Shown here piece by piece: positions 1-8,693 of a stretch of 64,000 nt of DNA. The stretch comes from Aquamicrobium lusatiense. GTDB taxonomy: Bacteria > Pseudomonadota > Alphaproteobacteria > Rhizobiales > Rhizobiaceae. How positions within the stretch are numbered: the first letter of the stretch is position 1; each line of letters begins with the position of its first letter. Made by a program: the position numbers and the translations under genes. Location of the stretch: positions 2,189,631-2,253,630 of the forward strand of contig NZ_JACHEU010000001.1 in assembly GCF_014201615.1 (NCBI RefSeq), written 5' to 3'. Under the pieces are notes generated by a model. That model searched no databases. It saw nothing but the letters and a program-made list of their open reading frames with translations, and was not told the origin of the DNA.

Positions 1-1799
1 AAGCTGCTGCGCCCGCATCTGCGCGTGATGATTTCGACCTGGATCTCGATCTCGGCGATTTCGGTTCCGAATCTGCGCAGAGCGTTCAGCGGCAGTTCGA
101 GCCGCAGACACCGGCAGATCCTGTCGATGCATTGAAGTCGTTCATCCCGGCTGCCGTAACTGTCGCGGCGGCAACGCAGGCTCACAGCTGGAGCCGCAGC
201 ACGCCGTTCCTGCGCCCGCAGCAACAGCCTGCTGCAGTGCCGCAGCCGCAGGCGAGCGCTCAGCCCGATGCGCAGGCGAATGCCGCGGCATGGCAGCGTC
301 ATCAGCCGCAGCCGTCATCCGGTGCCTATCAGGTGACCTCCGACGCTTACGTGCCTGAGACGCCCGCTGCAGCTCCGGTGGCGCACGAGCCGCCCGTGCC
401 GCAGGCACCGGCCCGGCCGCCCGTTGCGGAAATCCCCGAGCTTGAGACCATCGATATTCCTGAGCGGGCCGTCGCTCTTGCCGATGATCTGGAAATTCCG
501 GATGTGCCGTTCGAGCAGGATGTCGCCGAGCCGGCTTCCTATGATGATCTGGAAGCCGATTTCGCCGATCTTCTCAGCGATATGAACACCGCCGAAGCTG
601 AAGCCGCTCAACCTGCCGCACAGCAGGCTGACGTGTTTGCTGGGCCTGCTCAGAAACAGGCGGAAAATGCTGTCGCACAGGCGGCTCAGCCATCGTCATC
701 CTATGACCGGACTTTTGACGAGGATTTCGACTTCGATTTCGATGCCGCTGCACAACAGTCCTATCAGCCTGCCGCAGCAGCGGCTGCGGATGACGGATTC
801 GACTATGATCCCGATTATGGCGAGACCATTTCGGAAGCGGAGGACAAGAAGCCGCGCAACCGTTTGTGGCTGGCCGGCGCGATCGTCGCCGCAGTGGCCG
901 TCATCGGTGGCATTGGGGCGTTTGCCCTCTCTTTCGGCGGGGGCGATTCCGGCGATGCGCCTGTACTTGTCCGCGCTGATGACGCACCGATCAAGGTCAA
1001 GCCGGAAAATCCGGGCGGCACCGTGATCCCCAATCAGGACAACAAGGTCTACGACATGGTTGCCAGGGGCGGTACTCCGGCGGCCCCCACTCAGGAAAAG
1101 CTCGTCTCTGACGCCGAAAAGCCTGTGGATGTTGCCGCAAGGGCTCCCGAGGCGCGCGTGGTGGGCGAGGGTGCGCCGGCTTCTGCCAAGTCGGAAGAGC
1201 GCGTCGCTCCGGCTACCGTTGATGATGTCGCCTCCGAGGAAACACCTGCCGTTGCACCGCGCAAGGTTCGCACCATGGTCGTGAAGCCCGACGGCACGCT
1301 GGTGCCTCGCGAAGAGCCCGCGCCGGCCCAGCAGGTTGCGGCGACCGAACCGCAGGATCCGGCGCCGCAGGCGGTGAGCGCTCCCGGTGCCGAGCAGACC
1401 GGTGCCGTGACGCCGGCGGCAAAGCCCCAGCAATCCGCCAATACGCCTTCGGCAGCGCCTGTTGCTCCGCAGCGCCCTGCTGAACAGCCGGTGAACATCG
1501 TTGGCGAGGTCAAGCCGGGGCAGGTCGCAGCACTCGACCCCAACGCGGCGGCAGCCGGAACATGGGCTGTGCAGATCGCTTCGCAGCCAAGCGTCGAGGC
1601 CGCCCAGTCCACCTATCAGGATCTGGCCCGCCGCTATGCCGGCGTGCTTCAGGGCCGCAGCGTCAACATCGTCAAGGCTGAAGTGGCCGGTAAGGGCACC
1701 TTCTACCGGGTCCGCGTGGCAAGCCAGTCGCGTGCCGATGCGATCAGCCTCTGCGAGAGCTACAAGGCCGCTGGCGGGAACTGCTTCGTTTCGAAGTAA
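1..1799 (+). CDS. SPOR-domain inner-membrane protein (5' end outside window)
   Basis: The frame is open from base 3, upstream of the first ATG at 132, so the gene begins before the window. What is present is a long acidic, Pro/Ala/Gln-rich cytoplasmic part, one membrane helix (about bases 855-945, after a KKPRNR basic flank), a second Pro/Ala-rich linker, and a C-terminal SPOR domain (about bases 1549-1796; starts GTWAVQIAS and ends in GGNCFVSK). SPOR domains bind septal peptidoglycan stripped of stem peptides, so a cell-division or envelope role is inferred. In related bacteria this gene sits between argS/dgt and nagZ, which matches the downstream gene here. The low-complexity part is poorly conserved, so the exact role is unknown. 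Confidence 0.85.
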   Translation, partial: AAAPASARDDFDLDLDLGDFGSESAQSVQRQFEPQTPADPVDALKSFIPAAVTVAAATQAHSWSRSTPFLRPQQQPAAVPQPQASAQPDAQANAAAWQRHQPQPSSGAYQVTSDAYVPETPAAAPVAHEPPVPQAPARPPVAEIPELETIDIPERAVALADDLEIPDVPFEQDVAEPASYDDLEADFADLLSDMNTAEAEAAQPAAQQADVFAGPAQKQAENAVAQAAQPSSSYDRTFDEDFDFDFDAAAQQSYQPAAAAAADDGFDYDPDYGETISEAEDKKPRNRLWLAGAIVAAVAVIGGIGAFALSFGGGDSGDAPVLVRADDAPIKVKPENPGGTVIPNQDNKVYDMVARGGTPAAPTQEKLVSDAEKPVDVAARAPEARVVGEGAPASAKSEERVAPATVDDVASEETPAVAPRKVRTMVVKPDGTLVPREEPAPAQQVAATEPQDPAPQAVSAPGAEQTGAVTPAAKPQQSANTPSAAPVAPQRPAEQPVNIVGEVKPGQVAALDPNAAAAGTWAVQIASQPSVEAAQSTYQDLARRYAGVLQGRSVNIVKAEVAGKGTFYRVRVASQSRADAISLCESYKAAGGNCFVSK

Positions 1800-1823
1800 A
1801 GCGCCTGCGAGTCAGACTTTTAA

Positions 1824-1857
1824 AAAAGGGCCGGTGCCACTATGCGCCGGCCCTTTT
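1824..1857 (+). terminator. Rho-independent terminator after the SPOR gene
   Basis: The inverted repeat AAAAGGGCCGG / CCGGCCCTTTT surrounds a 12-base loop and ends in a short T run. It lies 24 bases past the SPOR stop codon and 55 bases before nagZ. Confidence 0.75.
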
Positions 1858-1911
1858 GCATGGGCGTGGCGAATGATTCCCTTTCCGGCACGAACCCGGT
1901 AAATTCGGGCC

Positions 1912-2931
1912 ATGACCGAATCAAAATCACTTATTCTCGGCTGTGCCGGCCACTCGCTTTCCCGCGAGGAAATCCGCTTCTATCGCGGCGAATGTCCGTG
2001 GGGTTTCATCCTGTTCGCCCGCAACATCAGCGAGCCGGAGCAGATCCGTGATCTGGTGGCATCGATGCGCGATTGCGTGGGACGCGACGATGCGCCGGTG
2101 TTCATCGATCAGGAAGGGGGCAGAGTGCAGCGCCTGCGCCCGCCACTGGCCCCGAACTATCCGCCGGCTGCTGCGGTCGGTGAAATCTACCGGCGGGATC
2201 GCGAGGCCGGCCTGCGCGCCGCCTGGCTGCATGGCCGCATGCACGCCTTCGATCTTGCGCGTTACGGGATCAGCGCCGATTGCCTGCCGGTTCTGGATGT
2301 TCCGGTCGAGGGTGCCAGCGATGTCATCGGCCAGCGTGCTTATGGACGCGATCCCGAGGCGGTGGCCGCTCTCGGCCGCGCCTCGGCCGAAGGGCTGATG
2401 GCCGGCGGCCTGCTGCCGGTCATGAAGCACATTCCCGGCCATGGTCGCGCCTCTGCCGATACGCATTTCGAACTGCCGACGGTGCACGCCTCCTTTGATG
2501 CGTTGCGCAGACACGATTTCGCCCCGTTCACGGCGTTGAACGATCTGCCGGCGGCGATGACGGCGCATGTGGTGTTCAGCGCCATCGATCCGGCAGGGCC
2601 GGCGACCACTTCGGGCAAGGTCGTGGAGGAGGTGATCCGGGGCGAGATCGGGTTCGATGGCCTGCTGATCAGCGATGACATCTCCATGAAGGCGCTTTCT
2701 GGGGATTTCGGGGCCAAGGCAGCGGCAATCCTTGCGGCCGGCGTCGATATCGTTCTTCACTGTAACGGGGTCATGGAGGAGATGACTGCCGCCGCAGCGA
2801 AGGCAAAAGCGCTGGAAGGTGCGGCACGCAGGCGGGCCGACAGCGCAATGGCTGTCATCGGTGCGAAGAATGAAGGTGCTGAAGACGAGCTTCGCGCCGA
2901 ATTTGCGGAGTATTTCGCGGCGGTGGCCTGA
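1912..2931 (+). CDS. nagZ: Beta-N-acetylhexosaminidase NagZ
   Basis: Glycoside hydrolase family 3 enzyme (339 aa, the usual single-domain length). It removes beta-linked N-acetylglucosamine from anhydro-muropeptides during cytoplasmic peptidoglycan recycling. Visible signatures are DQEGGRVQRL (about residue 66), the KHIPGHG loop with its catalytic histidine (about 171) and LISDDISM carrying the nucleophilic aspartate (about 255). There is no signal peptide, as expected for a cytosolic enzyme. It is followed 52 bases later by scpA in the conserved alphaproteobacterial order. The ATG at 1912 has no strong ribosome-binding site, but the protein aligns from its first residues. Confidence 0.95.
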   Translation: MTESKSLILGCAGHSLSREEIRFYRGECPWGFILFARNISEPEQIRDLVASMRDCVGRDDAPVFIDQEGGRVQRLRPPLAPNYPPAAAVGEIYRRDREAGLRAAWLHGRMHAFDLARYGISADCLPVLDVPVEGASDVIGQRAYGRDPEAVAALGRASAEGLMAGGLLPVMKHIPGHGRASADTHFELPTVHASFDALRRHDFAPFTALNDLPAAMTAHVVFSAIDPAGPATTSGKVVEEVIRGEIGFDGLLISDDISMKALSGDFGAKAAAILAAGVDIVLHCNGVMEEMTAAAAKAKALEGAARRRADSAMAVIGAKNEGAEDELRAEFAEYFAAVA

Positions 2932-2983
2932 CCACCGACAAGGGCTGCAAGGCGGCCCAACAGGCATATCGGAGCAACGGAAC

Positions 2984-3829
2984 GTGGCGCAAACGGCAGC
3001 AGGTGATCAGAAGCCAGTCAGGCCAACGCCCATGGAGCGGCTGTGGGCGGATGGTGACGACGATCGCCGCACCGACGATCCTGCTCTTGTCGTCGACGTC
3101 GATGGATTTGAAGGCCCGCTCGACCTTCTCCTGCATCTGGCCCGCAACCAGAAAGTCGATCTGGCCCGCATTTCGGTGCTGGCGCTGGCCGAGCAATATC
3201 TTGTCTTCATCGACAAGGTGCGCGCGCTGCGGCTGGAGCTTGCCGCCGATTATCTCGTCATGGCTGCGTGGCTGGCCTTCCTGAAATCGAAGCTGCTGAT
3301 CCCGAAGCAGCCGGGTGAGGAGGGGGAAAGCGGCGAGGAACTGGCAGCAGTGCTGCAATTTCGCCTGCGCCGTCTGGAAGCGATGCGCGACGCGGCAGCA
3401 AGGCTGGTCAACCGAAACCGTCTCGGTCGCGATGTTTTCGCGCGCGGCATGCCCGAACTCGTGATCGTTGAAAAGCGCAACCAGTATTCGGCAACGCTCT
3501 ACGATCTTCTGAGCGCATATGCTTCCCAGCGTCAGCGGCAGGCCATCACCAATGTGCAGATCGCGAAGCGCGGCGTGTGGTCCCTTAAGCAGGCGCGCGA
3601 TATTCTGACCCGCATGGTCGGCGAACTGCGCGACTGGACGGCGCTCGACAGTTTTCTCATCAAATATCTGGTTGCACCGGCGGAGCGGCGCACGGCGATA
3701 GCCAGTTCCTTTGCCGCTTCTCTGGAACTCGTTCGAGAGGGGTCTGTTGAGGTGCGCCAGAATGAACCTTTCGCCCCCATCTATGTGCGCGCGCGCGACA
3801 CCGGCGATTCCGGCGGGGCTTCATCATGA
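2984..3829 (+). CDS. scpA: Segregation and condensation protein A
   Basis: Kleisin subunit of the SMC-ScpA-ScpB condensin, which compacts and segregates the chromosome. The N-terminal SMC-binding motif FEGPLDLLLHLARNQKVDL is present, followed by the DYLVMAAWLAFLKSKLL helix typical of ScpA. An upstream ATG in frame (2819) would overlap nagZ by over 100 bases. I prefer GTG at 2984, preceded by GGAG at 2971 with suitable spacing, giving 281 aa; ATG at 3032 is an alternative. The stop overlaps the scpB start by four bases (ATGA), so the two are translationally coupled. Confidence 0.9.
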   Translation: MAQTAAGDQKPVRPTPMERLWADGDDDRRTDDPALVVDVDGFEGPLDLLLHLARNQKVDLARISVLALAEQYLVFIDKVRALRLELAADYLVMAAWLAFLKSKLLIPKQPGEEGESGEELAAVLQFRLRRLEAMRDAAARLVNRNRLGRDVFARGMPELVIVEKRNQYSATLYDLLSAYASQRQRQAITNVQIAKRGVWSLKQARDILTRMVGELRDWTALDSFLIKYLVAPAERRTAIASSFAASLELVREGSVEVRQNEPFAPIYVRARDTGDSGGASS

Positions 3830-4551
3830 GCGACGGCCGCAATGCCTCGGTGATCCCTTTTCCATTCGATGACGAGGGGACGAATGAAAGCTCCCGAAGC
3901 GACATCGCGGAGGTGATCCGCATGGCCGAAGCGATCGTCTTTGCAAGCGCCGCACCGGTCAGCGAAAAGCAGCTTGCGGAACGTCTGCCCGCCGGGGCCG
4001 ATGTGGCGGCTACCATGCGGCGGTTGCAGGAAATCTATGCTCCACGCGGCGTGAACCTTTTGCGTATCGGCGACGGCTGGGCGTTCCGTACGGCCGGAGA
4101 TCTGGCCTTTCTGATGAGCCGGGATACGGTGCAGCAGAAGAAAATGTCACGGGCCGCGCTCGAAGTTCTGGCCATCATTGCCTATCACCAGCCGGTGACA
4201 CGGGCAGAGATCGAGGAAATTCGCGGTGTAGAAACCTCGAAGGGCACGCTCGACACGCTGCTCGAAACCGGATGGGTGCGTATGCGCGGGAGGCGCAAGT
4301 CTCCGGGGCGACCAGTTACCTATGGCACGACGGAAGCTTTCCTCGATCATTTCTCCCTTGAGGAATTGCGTGATCTGCCGGGAATTGATGAACTGAAAGG
4401 GGCAGGGCTCCTGTCCGGCCGCATGCCGGCCAATTTCTCTATTCCCTTACCGCCGGTCGATGCCGATGCGCTGAGCGATGACGAGGACCCGCTGACGGAC
4501 CTCGACCTTGAGGATCTGGGCCTGCTGACGCCCCGTGTCACGGAAGATTGA
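3826..4551 (+). CDS. scpB: Segregation and condensation protein B
   Basis: Winged-helix partner of ScpA in the SMC condensin complex (241 aa). Recognisable core: ALEVLAIIAYHQPVTRAEIEEIRGV followed by the KSPGRPVTYGTTEAFLDHF segment, diagnostic of ScpB. The C-terminal tail is acidic (DDEDPLTDLDLEDLGLL). The start codon overlaps the scpA stop. The tat genes follow after about 160 bases. Confidence 0.93.
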   Translation: MSDGRNASVIPFPFDDEGTNESSRSDIAEVIRMAEAIVFASAAPVSEKQLAERLPAGADVAATMRRLQEIYAPRGVNLLRIGDGWAFRTAGDLAFLMSRDTVQQKKMSRAALEVLAIIAYHQPVTRAEIEEIRGVETSKGTLDTLLETGWVRMRGRRKSPGRPVTYGTTEAFLDHFSLEELRDLPGIDELKGAGLLSGRMPANFSIPLPPVDADALSDDEDPLTDLDLEDLGLLTPRVTED

Positions 4552-4709
4552 AACCGTTGCGGCACCAGGGTGCGCGCTTTTGCGCGGCATTGAGACCTGA
4601 AACTGCGTGACAATCTTAAATCAGTCGTGAACATAGCGCTGGTTGCGTTTGAAACTGAACGCGAAAACGCATAGATCAGTGTTCAGGAACACTTACGAGA
4701 GAGAGTGCA
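4552..4709 (+). promoter_or_regulatory. scpB-tatA intergenic region with a short palindrome
   Basis: This 158-base gap probably holds the tat promoter. AGTGTT-CAGG-AACACT forms an inverted repeat at 4678-4693, 17 bases before the tatA start, next to the GAGAGAG ribosome-binding region. TTGAAA at about 4648 could be a -35 element but no convincing -10 is spaced from it. The function of the palindrome is not known. Confidence 0.35.
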
Positions 4710-4925
4710 ATGGGTTCGTTTTCGATTTGGCACTGGCTTATCGTGCTGGTGATCGTGCTGCTGGTTTTCGGCCGCGGCAAGATTCCGGAACTGATGGGCG
4801 ATATGGCCAAGGGCATCAAGAGCTTCAAGAAGGGTATGGCCGACGACGATGACGACAAGCGCACTGTCGAACATCGCGCCGATGAAACCGTTTCCCCTTC
4901 CAAGGAAAAAGCTGGCAAGAGCTGA
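4710..4925 (+). CDS. tatA: Twin-arginine translocase subunit TatA
   Basis: A 71-aa protein with the TatA layout: a short N-terminal membrane helix ([22 protein letters not shown]), an FGRGK-type hinge, an amphipathic helix ([14 protein letters not shown]) and a charged disordered tail. TatA oligomers form the pore for export of folded proteins. The ribosome-binding site is GAGAGAG upstream of the ATG. First gene of tatABC; tatB starts 30 bases later. Confidence 0.95.
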   Translation: MGSFSIWHWLIVLVIVLLVFGRGKIPELMGDMAKGIKSFKKGMADDDDDKRTVEHRADETVSPSKEKAGKS

Positions 4926-4955
4926 TTCCATTTTCGCTTGTCAGGTTGAATAGCC

Positions 4956-5720
4956 ATGCTTGATGTCGGCTGGTCTGAGATGCTGGTGATCGCGATCGTG
5001 ATGATCGTGGTCGTCGGGCCAAAGGATTTGCCCAAGATGCTGCGTACCTTTGGTCGTATGACGACCAAGATGCGCGGCATGGCGAATGATTTTCAGCGGC
5101 AGTTCAACGAGGCGATCAAGGAAGCCGAACTTGACGACGTCAAGAAATCCGTCGATTCCCTGCGCAGTCTCAATCCGGCAGCAGAAATCCGTAAGCAGCT
5201 GAATCCGTTTGAAAAGGCCGCTGCCGACGTCAGGAGCAGCATCGATGATGCCGGAAAGCTGAAGGCGACGCCTGTTCCTGGGGTCGCGCCGGCTGCAAGT
5301 GACGCGCCTTTCCCAGCAATGACAGACGCCTCAGTGCCACCCGAGCAAACCAGTGTTGCCGCCAGGACGGTGAAAACCACGGCAGCGGCAGACACGGCGA
5401 AGACGTCTGCGGCGAAAGCGGATGGCAAGGCCAGTGTTGCGGATGCGCCTGCCGCGAAGAAAGCTGCCGCCGCCAAAGCTGTGAAAGCTCCCGCCGCGAA
5501 GAAGGCACCGGCACCAAAAGCTCCTCCGGCAAAGAAGGCAGAAGCACCGAAAGCCCCCGCACCCAAAGCCGTGGCTCCTAAGGCTGTGGCGCCAAAGCCG
5601 GCCGCTCCCAAACCCGCCAAAACTGATGCTGCGGCACCCAAAACGGTAGCGGCGGCAAAGCCGGCTGCCGCCAAATCCCGCACCCGTACTGCAAGCAAGA
5701 CGACGAGGACGCCCAAGTGA
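4956..5720 (+). CDS. tatB: Sec-independent translocase subunit TatB with long Lys/Ala/Pro tail
   Basis: The N-terminus is clear TatB: membrane helix, the VVGPKDLPKMLRTFGR hinge, and an amphipathic helix (KMRGMANDFQRQFNEA). TatB forms the substrate receptor with TatC. From about residue 115 the protein becomes a low-complexity tail rich in Lys, Ala and Pro with repeated KKAPAPKAP and PKAVAPK units. At 254 aa it is longer than the roughly 170 aa of enteric TatB, though long tails are common in rhizobia. The stop codon overlaps the GTG start of tatC. Confidence 0.93.
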   Translation: MLDVGWSEMLVIAIVMIVVVGPKDLPKMLRTFGRMTTKMRGMANDFQRQFNEAIKEAELDDVKKSVDSLRSLNPAAEIRKQLNPFEKAAADVRSSIDDAGKLKATPVPGVAPAASDAPFPAMTDASVPPEQTSVAARTVKTTAAADTAKTSAAKADGKASVADAPAAKKAAAAKAVKAPAAKKAPAPKAPPAKKAEAPKAPAPKAVAPKAVAPKPAAPKPAKTDAAAPKTVAAAKPAAAKSRTRTASKTTRTPK

Positions 5721-6577
5721 GCGCCAGCGATAAGGATGAGGTCGAGCAGTCGTCTGCGCCTCTCATAGAACACCTGATGGAATTGCGGACCCGGCTGATC
5801 TGGTCGATCGGTGGGTTTTTCGTCGCCTTCCTGTTCTGCTTCTTCTTTGCCAAGGCGCTGTTCAATTTTCTGGTCGTCCCGTTCAAATGGGCGACCAGCT
5901 GGGCCGGGCTTGATCCGACCAAGGTCGAGCTGATCTATACGGCACCGCAGGAATTCTTCTTCACGCAGATCAAGCTCGCCATGTTTGGCGGCATGGTCAT
6001 TGCTTTTCCGCTCATTGCCACGCAAATCTACAAGTTCATCGCACCGGGCCTCTATCGTAACGAACGTGCGGCTTTCCTGCCTTTTCTCATCGCCTCGCCG
6101 ATCCTGTTCCTGATCGGCGCATCGCTGGTGTACTTCTTCTTCACCCCGATGGTGATGTGGTTCTTCCTGACCATGCAGCAGTCCGGCGGGGACGGTGAGG
6201 TGCAGATTTCCCTGCTGCCGAAGGTTTCGGAATATCTCAGCCTCATCATGACGCTGATCTTCTCCTTCGGCCTCGTGTTCCAGCTGCCGGTGGTGACAAG
6301 CCTGATGGCGCGGGTGGGAATGTTGTCGTCTCAGGCACTGGTCGACAAGCGCAAGTGGGCAATCGTCATCGCGTTCGTGGTGGCGGCGGTGCTCACGCCA
6401 CCCGACCCTCTCAGCCAGATCGGTCTCGCCATTCCGACGATCATCCTTTACGAAATCTCGATCATCACGGCCCGCATGATCGAGCGTTCCAAGGCCAAAG
6501 AAGAAAGCGCGCGCAAAGCCGAAGACGGCGAGGAAGAAAAGCCGGAAGACAGCCCGCCTGCCGACAATCCGGCCTGA
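5717..6577 (+). CDS. tatC: Sec-independent translocase subunit TatC
   Basis: Six-helix integral membrane protein (286 aa) that recognises twin-arginine signal peptides. The conserved N-terminal motif APLIEHLMELRTRLIWS is present, as are the conserved loop (APQEFFFTQIKLAMFGG) and the final helices. Translation begins at GTG 5717, overlapping the tatB TGA by four bases (GTGA). A charged tail (EEEKPEDSPP) ends the protein. In most relatives serS follows tatC; here a terminator and a DUF892 gene follow instead. Confidence 0.95.
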   Translation: MSASDKDEVEQSSAPLIEHLMELRTRLIWSIGGFFVAFLFCFFFAKALFNFLVVPFKWATSWAGLDPTKVELIYTAPQEFFFTQIKLAMFGGMVIAFPLIATQIYKFIAPGLYRNERAAFLPFLIASPILFLIGASLVYFFFTPMVMWFFLTMQQSGGDGEVQISLLPKVSEYLSLIMTLIFSFGLVFQLPVVTSLMARVGMLSSQALVDKRKWAIVIAFVVAAVLTPPDPLSQIGLAIPTIILYEISIITARMIERSKAKEESARKAEDGEEEKPEDSPPADNPA

Positions 6578-6597
6578 TCATCTTGTCCTTGCAGATG

Positions 6598-6628
6598 AAA
6601 TCGCCCGCCATCCGCAGCGGGCGATTTT
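6598..6628 (+). terminator. Rho-independent terminator after tatABC
   Basis: Perfect stem AAATCGCCCGC / GCGGGCGATTT with a 7-base loop and a run of T, 20 bases past the tatC stop. Confidence 0.9.
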
Positions 6629-6672
6629 TTGTGTGCAAAGGCCTGCGCCGGCCTCCAATGCGCAGATGCTCA

Positions 6673-6720
6673 CCCTGCGATTACGCAGGGTCAGTGGAAC
6701 CTGGAGGTGTTCTCCACATT
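6673..6720 (+). promoter_or_regulatory. Hairpin and EcfG-like promoter upstream of the DUF892 gene
   Basis: CCCTGCG-ATTA-CGCAGGG forms a perfect 7-bp stem (6673-6690). Directly after it GGAAC (6696-6700) is followed, 16 bases later, by CATT (6717). The general-stress sigma factor EcfG of alphaproteobacteria recognises GGAAC-N16/17-CGTT, so this is a match with one change in the -10. DUF892 genes are often stress-induced, which fits, but the assignment is inference. Confidence 0.4.
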
Positions 6721-6762
6721 TCAGATGAGGGCGGGATATCCAGTTCTTAACGAGGACAAGAG

Positions 6763-7236
6763 ATGAAAACGCTGGCCGAACTTTTCGAGCACACGCTCAA
6801 GGATATCTACTACGCGGAAAACGCGCTGACCAAGGCTCTGCCCAAGGTTTCAAAGGCGGTGAAAAGCCCCGACCTGAAGAAAGCCGTCGACGGTCACCTG
6901 AAAGAGACGAAGGGGCAGATCGAAACCCTGAAGAAGGTTTTCGCGACGATCGACGTGAAAGCCGAAGGTGAAAAATGCGATGCGATCGAGGGCCTTATCA
7001 GGGAATGCGAAGGCCTGATGGAAGAGGCATCGGGTAATGCGCTGGATGCAGGCCTGCTGGCCGCTGCGCAGGCCGTCGAACACTACGAGATCGCCAGATA
7101 TGGCTCGCTGCGGGAATGGGCGAAGGTGCTCGGAAACACCGAGGCGCACAATCTGCTGACCGAGATTCTCGATCAGGAAAAGGCGGCCAACAACAAGCTC
7201 ACCAATCTCGCCGTCTCATCGCTGAACAAGAAGTAA
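6763..7236 (+). CDS. DUF892 (YciE/YciF family) ferritin-like protein
   Basis: A 157-aa four-helix-bundle protein of the YciE/YciF family. The typical opening TLKDIYYAENALTKALPK and repeated E/H-rich helices (HLKETKGQIETLKKVF; AAAQAVEHYEIARYGSL) are present, which in the ferritin superfamily place metal ligands. YciE/YciF proteins are linked to osmotic and general stress, but the biochemical activity is not settled. The ribosome-binding site GAGGA is well placed. It stands alone after the tat terminator in the position where serS would be expected. Confidence 0.88.
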   Translation: MKTLAELFEHTLKDIYYAENALTKALPKVSKAVKSPDLKKAVDGHLKETKGQIETLKKVFATIDVKAEGEKCDAIEGLIRECEGLMEEASGNALDAGLLAAAQAVEHYEIARYGSLREWAKVLGNTEAHNLLTEILDQEKAANNKLTNLAVSSLNKK

Positions 7237-7303
7237 TCAGCGCGTTCAAGGCTGGATCCGGTCAGGAAAAGCCACGCCTCGGGCAAGGCGTGGCCGAGGT
7301 GCA

Positions 7304-7546
7304 TTATCGCCAGGACCGGCCTTCGCCGCTTGCACGGCATCCCAGAGGCGGAGCAACATTGCCGAAGGTCGCGTGAAGCCGATCGCAGCCCCATTTGTTG
7401 ATCGGACCGGGCATGCGGCTGTTGAACTCAATACCGACCTCGTCATACGGCGTTTCGGTATTCGTCACGTAGCTGTACCATCGCCAGCTTACGGCAACGG
7501 CGACCGCTATGGCGGCGATAAGCACGATCTGTACAAGCTTCTTCAT
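7304..7546 (-). CDS. Small membrane-anchored hypothetical protein
   Basis: An 80-aa protein starting MKKLVQIVLIAAIAVAVAVS, that is one N-terminal membrane helix or uncleaved signal anchor, followed by a short soluble part containing PINKWGCDRLHATFGNV and two cysteines. GGGAA lies upstream of the ATG. The pattern (lysines, hydrophobic helix, compact Cys-containing tail) is protein-like and the other frames here are not. I do not recognise a named family; function unknown. Confidence 0.6.
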   Translation of the reverse strand: MKKLVQIVLIAAIAVAVAVSWRWYSYVTNTETPYDEVGIEFNSRMPGPINKWGCDRLHATFGNVAPPLGCRASGEGRSWR

Positions 7547-7670
7547 GCGGCGATTCCCAGCTAAGTATCGCCGCCTTTAGCGGAATCGCCTGCTTCCGGT
7601 CAAACGCGCCTTGCGCTCCCGGCGCTTATTCCCGTGCATGGCCTGTGCGTCCGCGGCACGCCTGTAGATC

Positions 7671-8558
7671 CTATGTCAGATAGCGCCTGAACCATTCGAT
7701 GGTGCGGTCCCAGGCAAGCCTGGCCGCAGCCTCATCGTAACGCGGGGTCGAGTCGTTGTGGAAGCCGTGGTTCACCCCAGGATAGATGTAGGCTTCATAG
7801 GTCTTGCCGTGTTCCTTCAGTGCAGCCTCATAGGCGGGCCAGCCCTCGTTGATGCCGGTGTCGAGTTCGGCATAGTGGATCAGCAGCGGTGCCTGTATGC
7901 GCTCAACGTCTTCGGTTCTTGCCTGACGTCCATAGAAGGGAACGGCTGCGGCCAGTTCCGGATAGGCCACGGCTGCCGCATTGGAAACGCCTCCACCATA
8001 GCAAAAGCCGGTAATGCCGATCCTGTCGGTGGCGAGGTCGCTTTTCATCAGAAATTCTATGGCTGCGAAGAAGTCGTTCATCAGCTTTTCTGGATCGACC
8101 TGCCGCTGCAATTCCCGCCCTTTTTCGTCATTTCCGGGATATCCGCCAACGGATGTCAGGCCATCGGGCGCAAGCGCTACGAAACCTGCCTTCGCGACGC
8201 GGCGCGCTACATCCTCAATATAGGGATTGAGCCCCCTGTTCTCGTGCACCACCACGACGCCGCCCACAGGCCCTTCAGCCGCAGCCGGGCGCACCAGATA
8301 ACCCCTCACTTCGCCATTTCCATTCGGCGAAGGGTAGGTGATGTATTCAGCGATGATGTCCGGATCGGTGAATTCGACCTGTTGTGCGAGCGCATAGTTC
8401 GGGCTCAGCGATGCCAGAATGGCTGCGGCGGTCATGCCACCTACGGTGAATTTGGCGGCGCGGTCGAGGAACTCGCGCTTGCTGATCCTGCCGTGTGCGT
8501 AATAGTCGTAGAGTTCAAGCAGTTCCTGCGGAAAATCCTTCGCTGTGAGACGGGTCAT
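7671..8558 (-). CDS. Dienelactone hydrolase family protein
   Basis: Alpha/beta hydrolase of the dienelactone hydrolase (carboxymethylenebutenolidase-like) family, 295 aa. The nucleophile elbow GFCYGGG supplies the catalytic cysteine, and the histidine appears in PGVNHGFHN near the C-terminus; the aspartate is probably in the AELDTGINEGWP region. The N-terminal 60 residues hold a KREFLDRAAKF basic segment and a hydrophobic stretch ending in ALAQQ, so the protein is probably exported, possibly by Tat, although no canonical twin arginine is seen. GGAG precedes the start. The substrate is unknown; lactones or esters are likely. Confidence 0.88.
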   Translation of the reverse strand: MTRLTAKDFPQELLELYDYYAHGRISKREFLDRAAKFTVGGMTAAAILASLSPNYALAQQVEFTDPDIIAEYITYPSPNGNGEVRGYLVRPAAAEGPVGGVVVVHENRGLNPYIEDVARRVAKAGFVALAPDGLTSVGGYPGNDEKGRELQRQVDPEKLMNDFFAAIEFLMKSDLATDRIGITGFCYGGGVSNAAAVAYPELAAAVPFYGRQARTEDVERIQAPLLIHYAELDTGINEGWPAYEAALKEHGKTYEAYIYPGVNHGFHNDSTPRYDEAAARLAWDRTIEWFRRYLT

Positions 8559-8693
8559 GACCGGCGCTCCGCGCTGTTGGCAACGCAGGAGTATAGGCAG
8601 ACTTGCCGCCTGCCGGTGTTCACAAATTCGTTTGCTAATGGCAGGTGGAAAGGCAGCGCATCACATCATGTGCGCCGGCGCGATTGCACCTTC

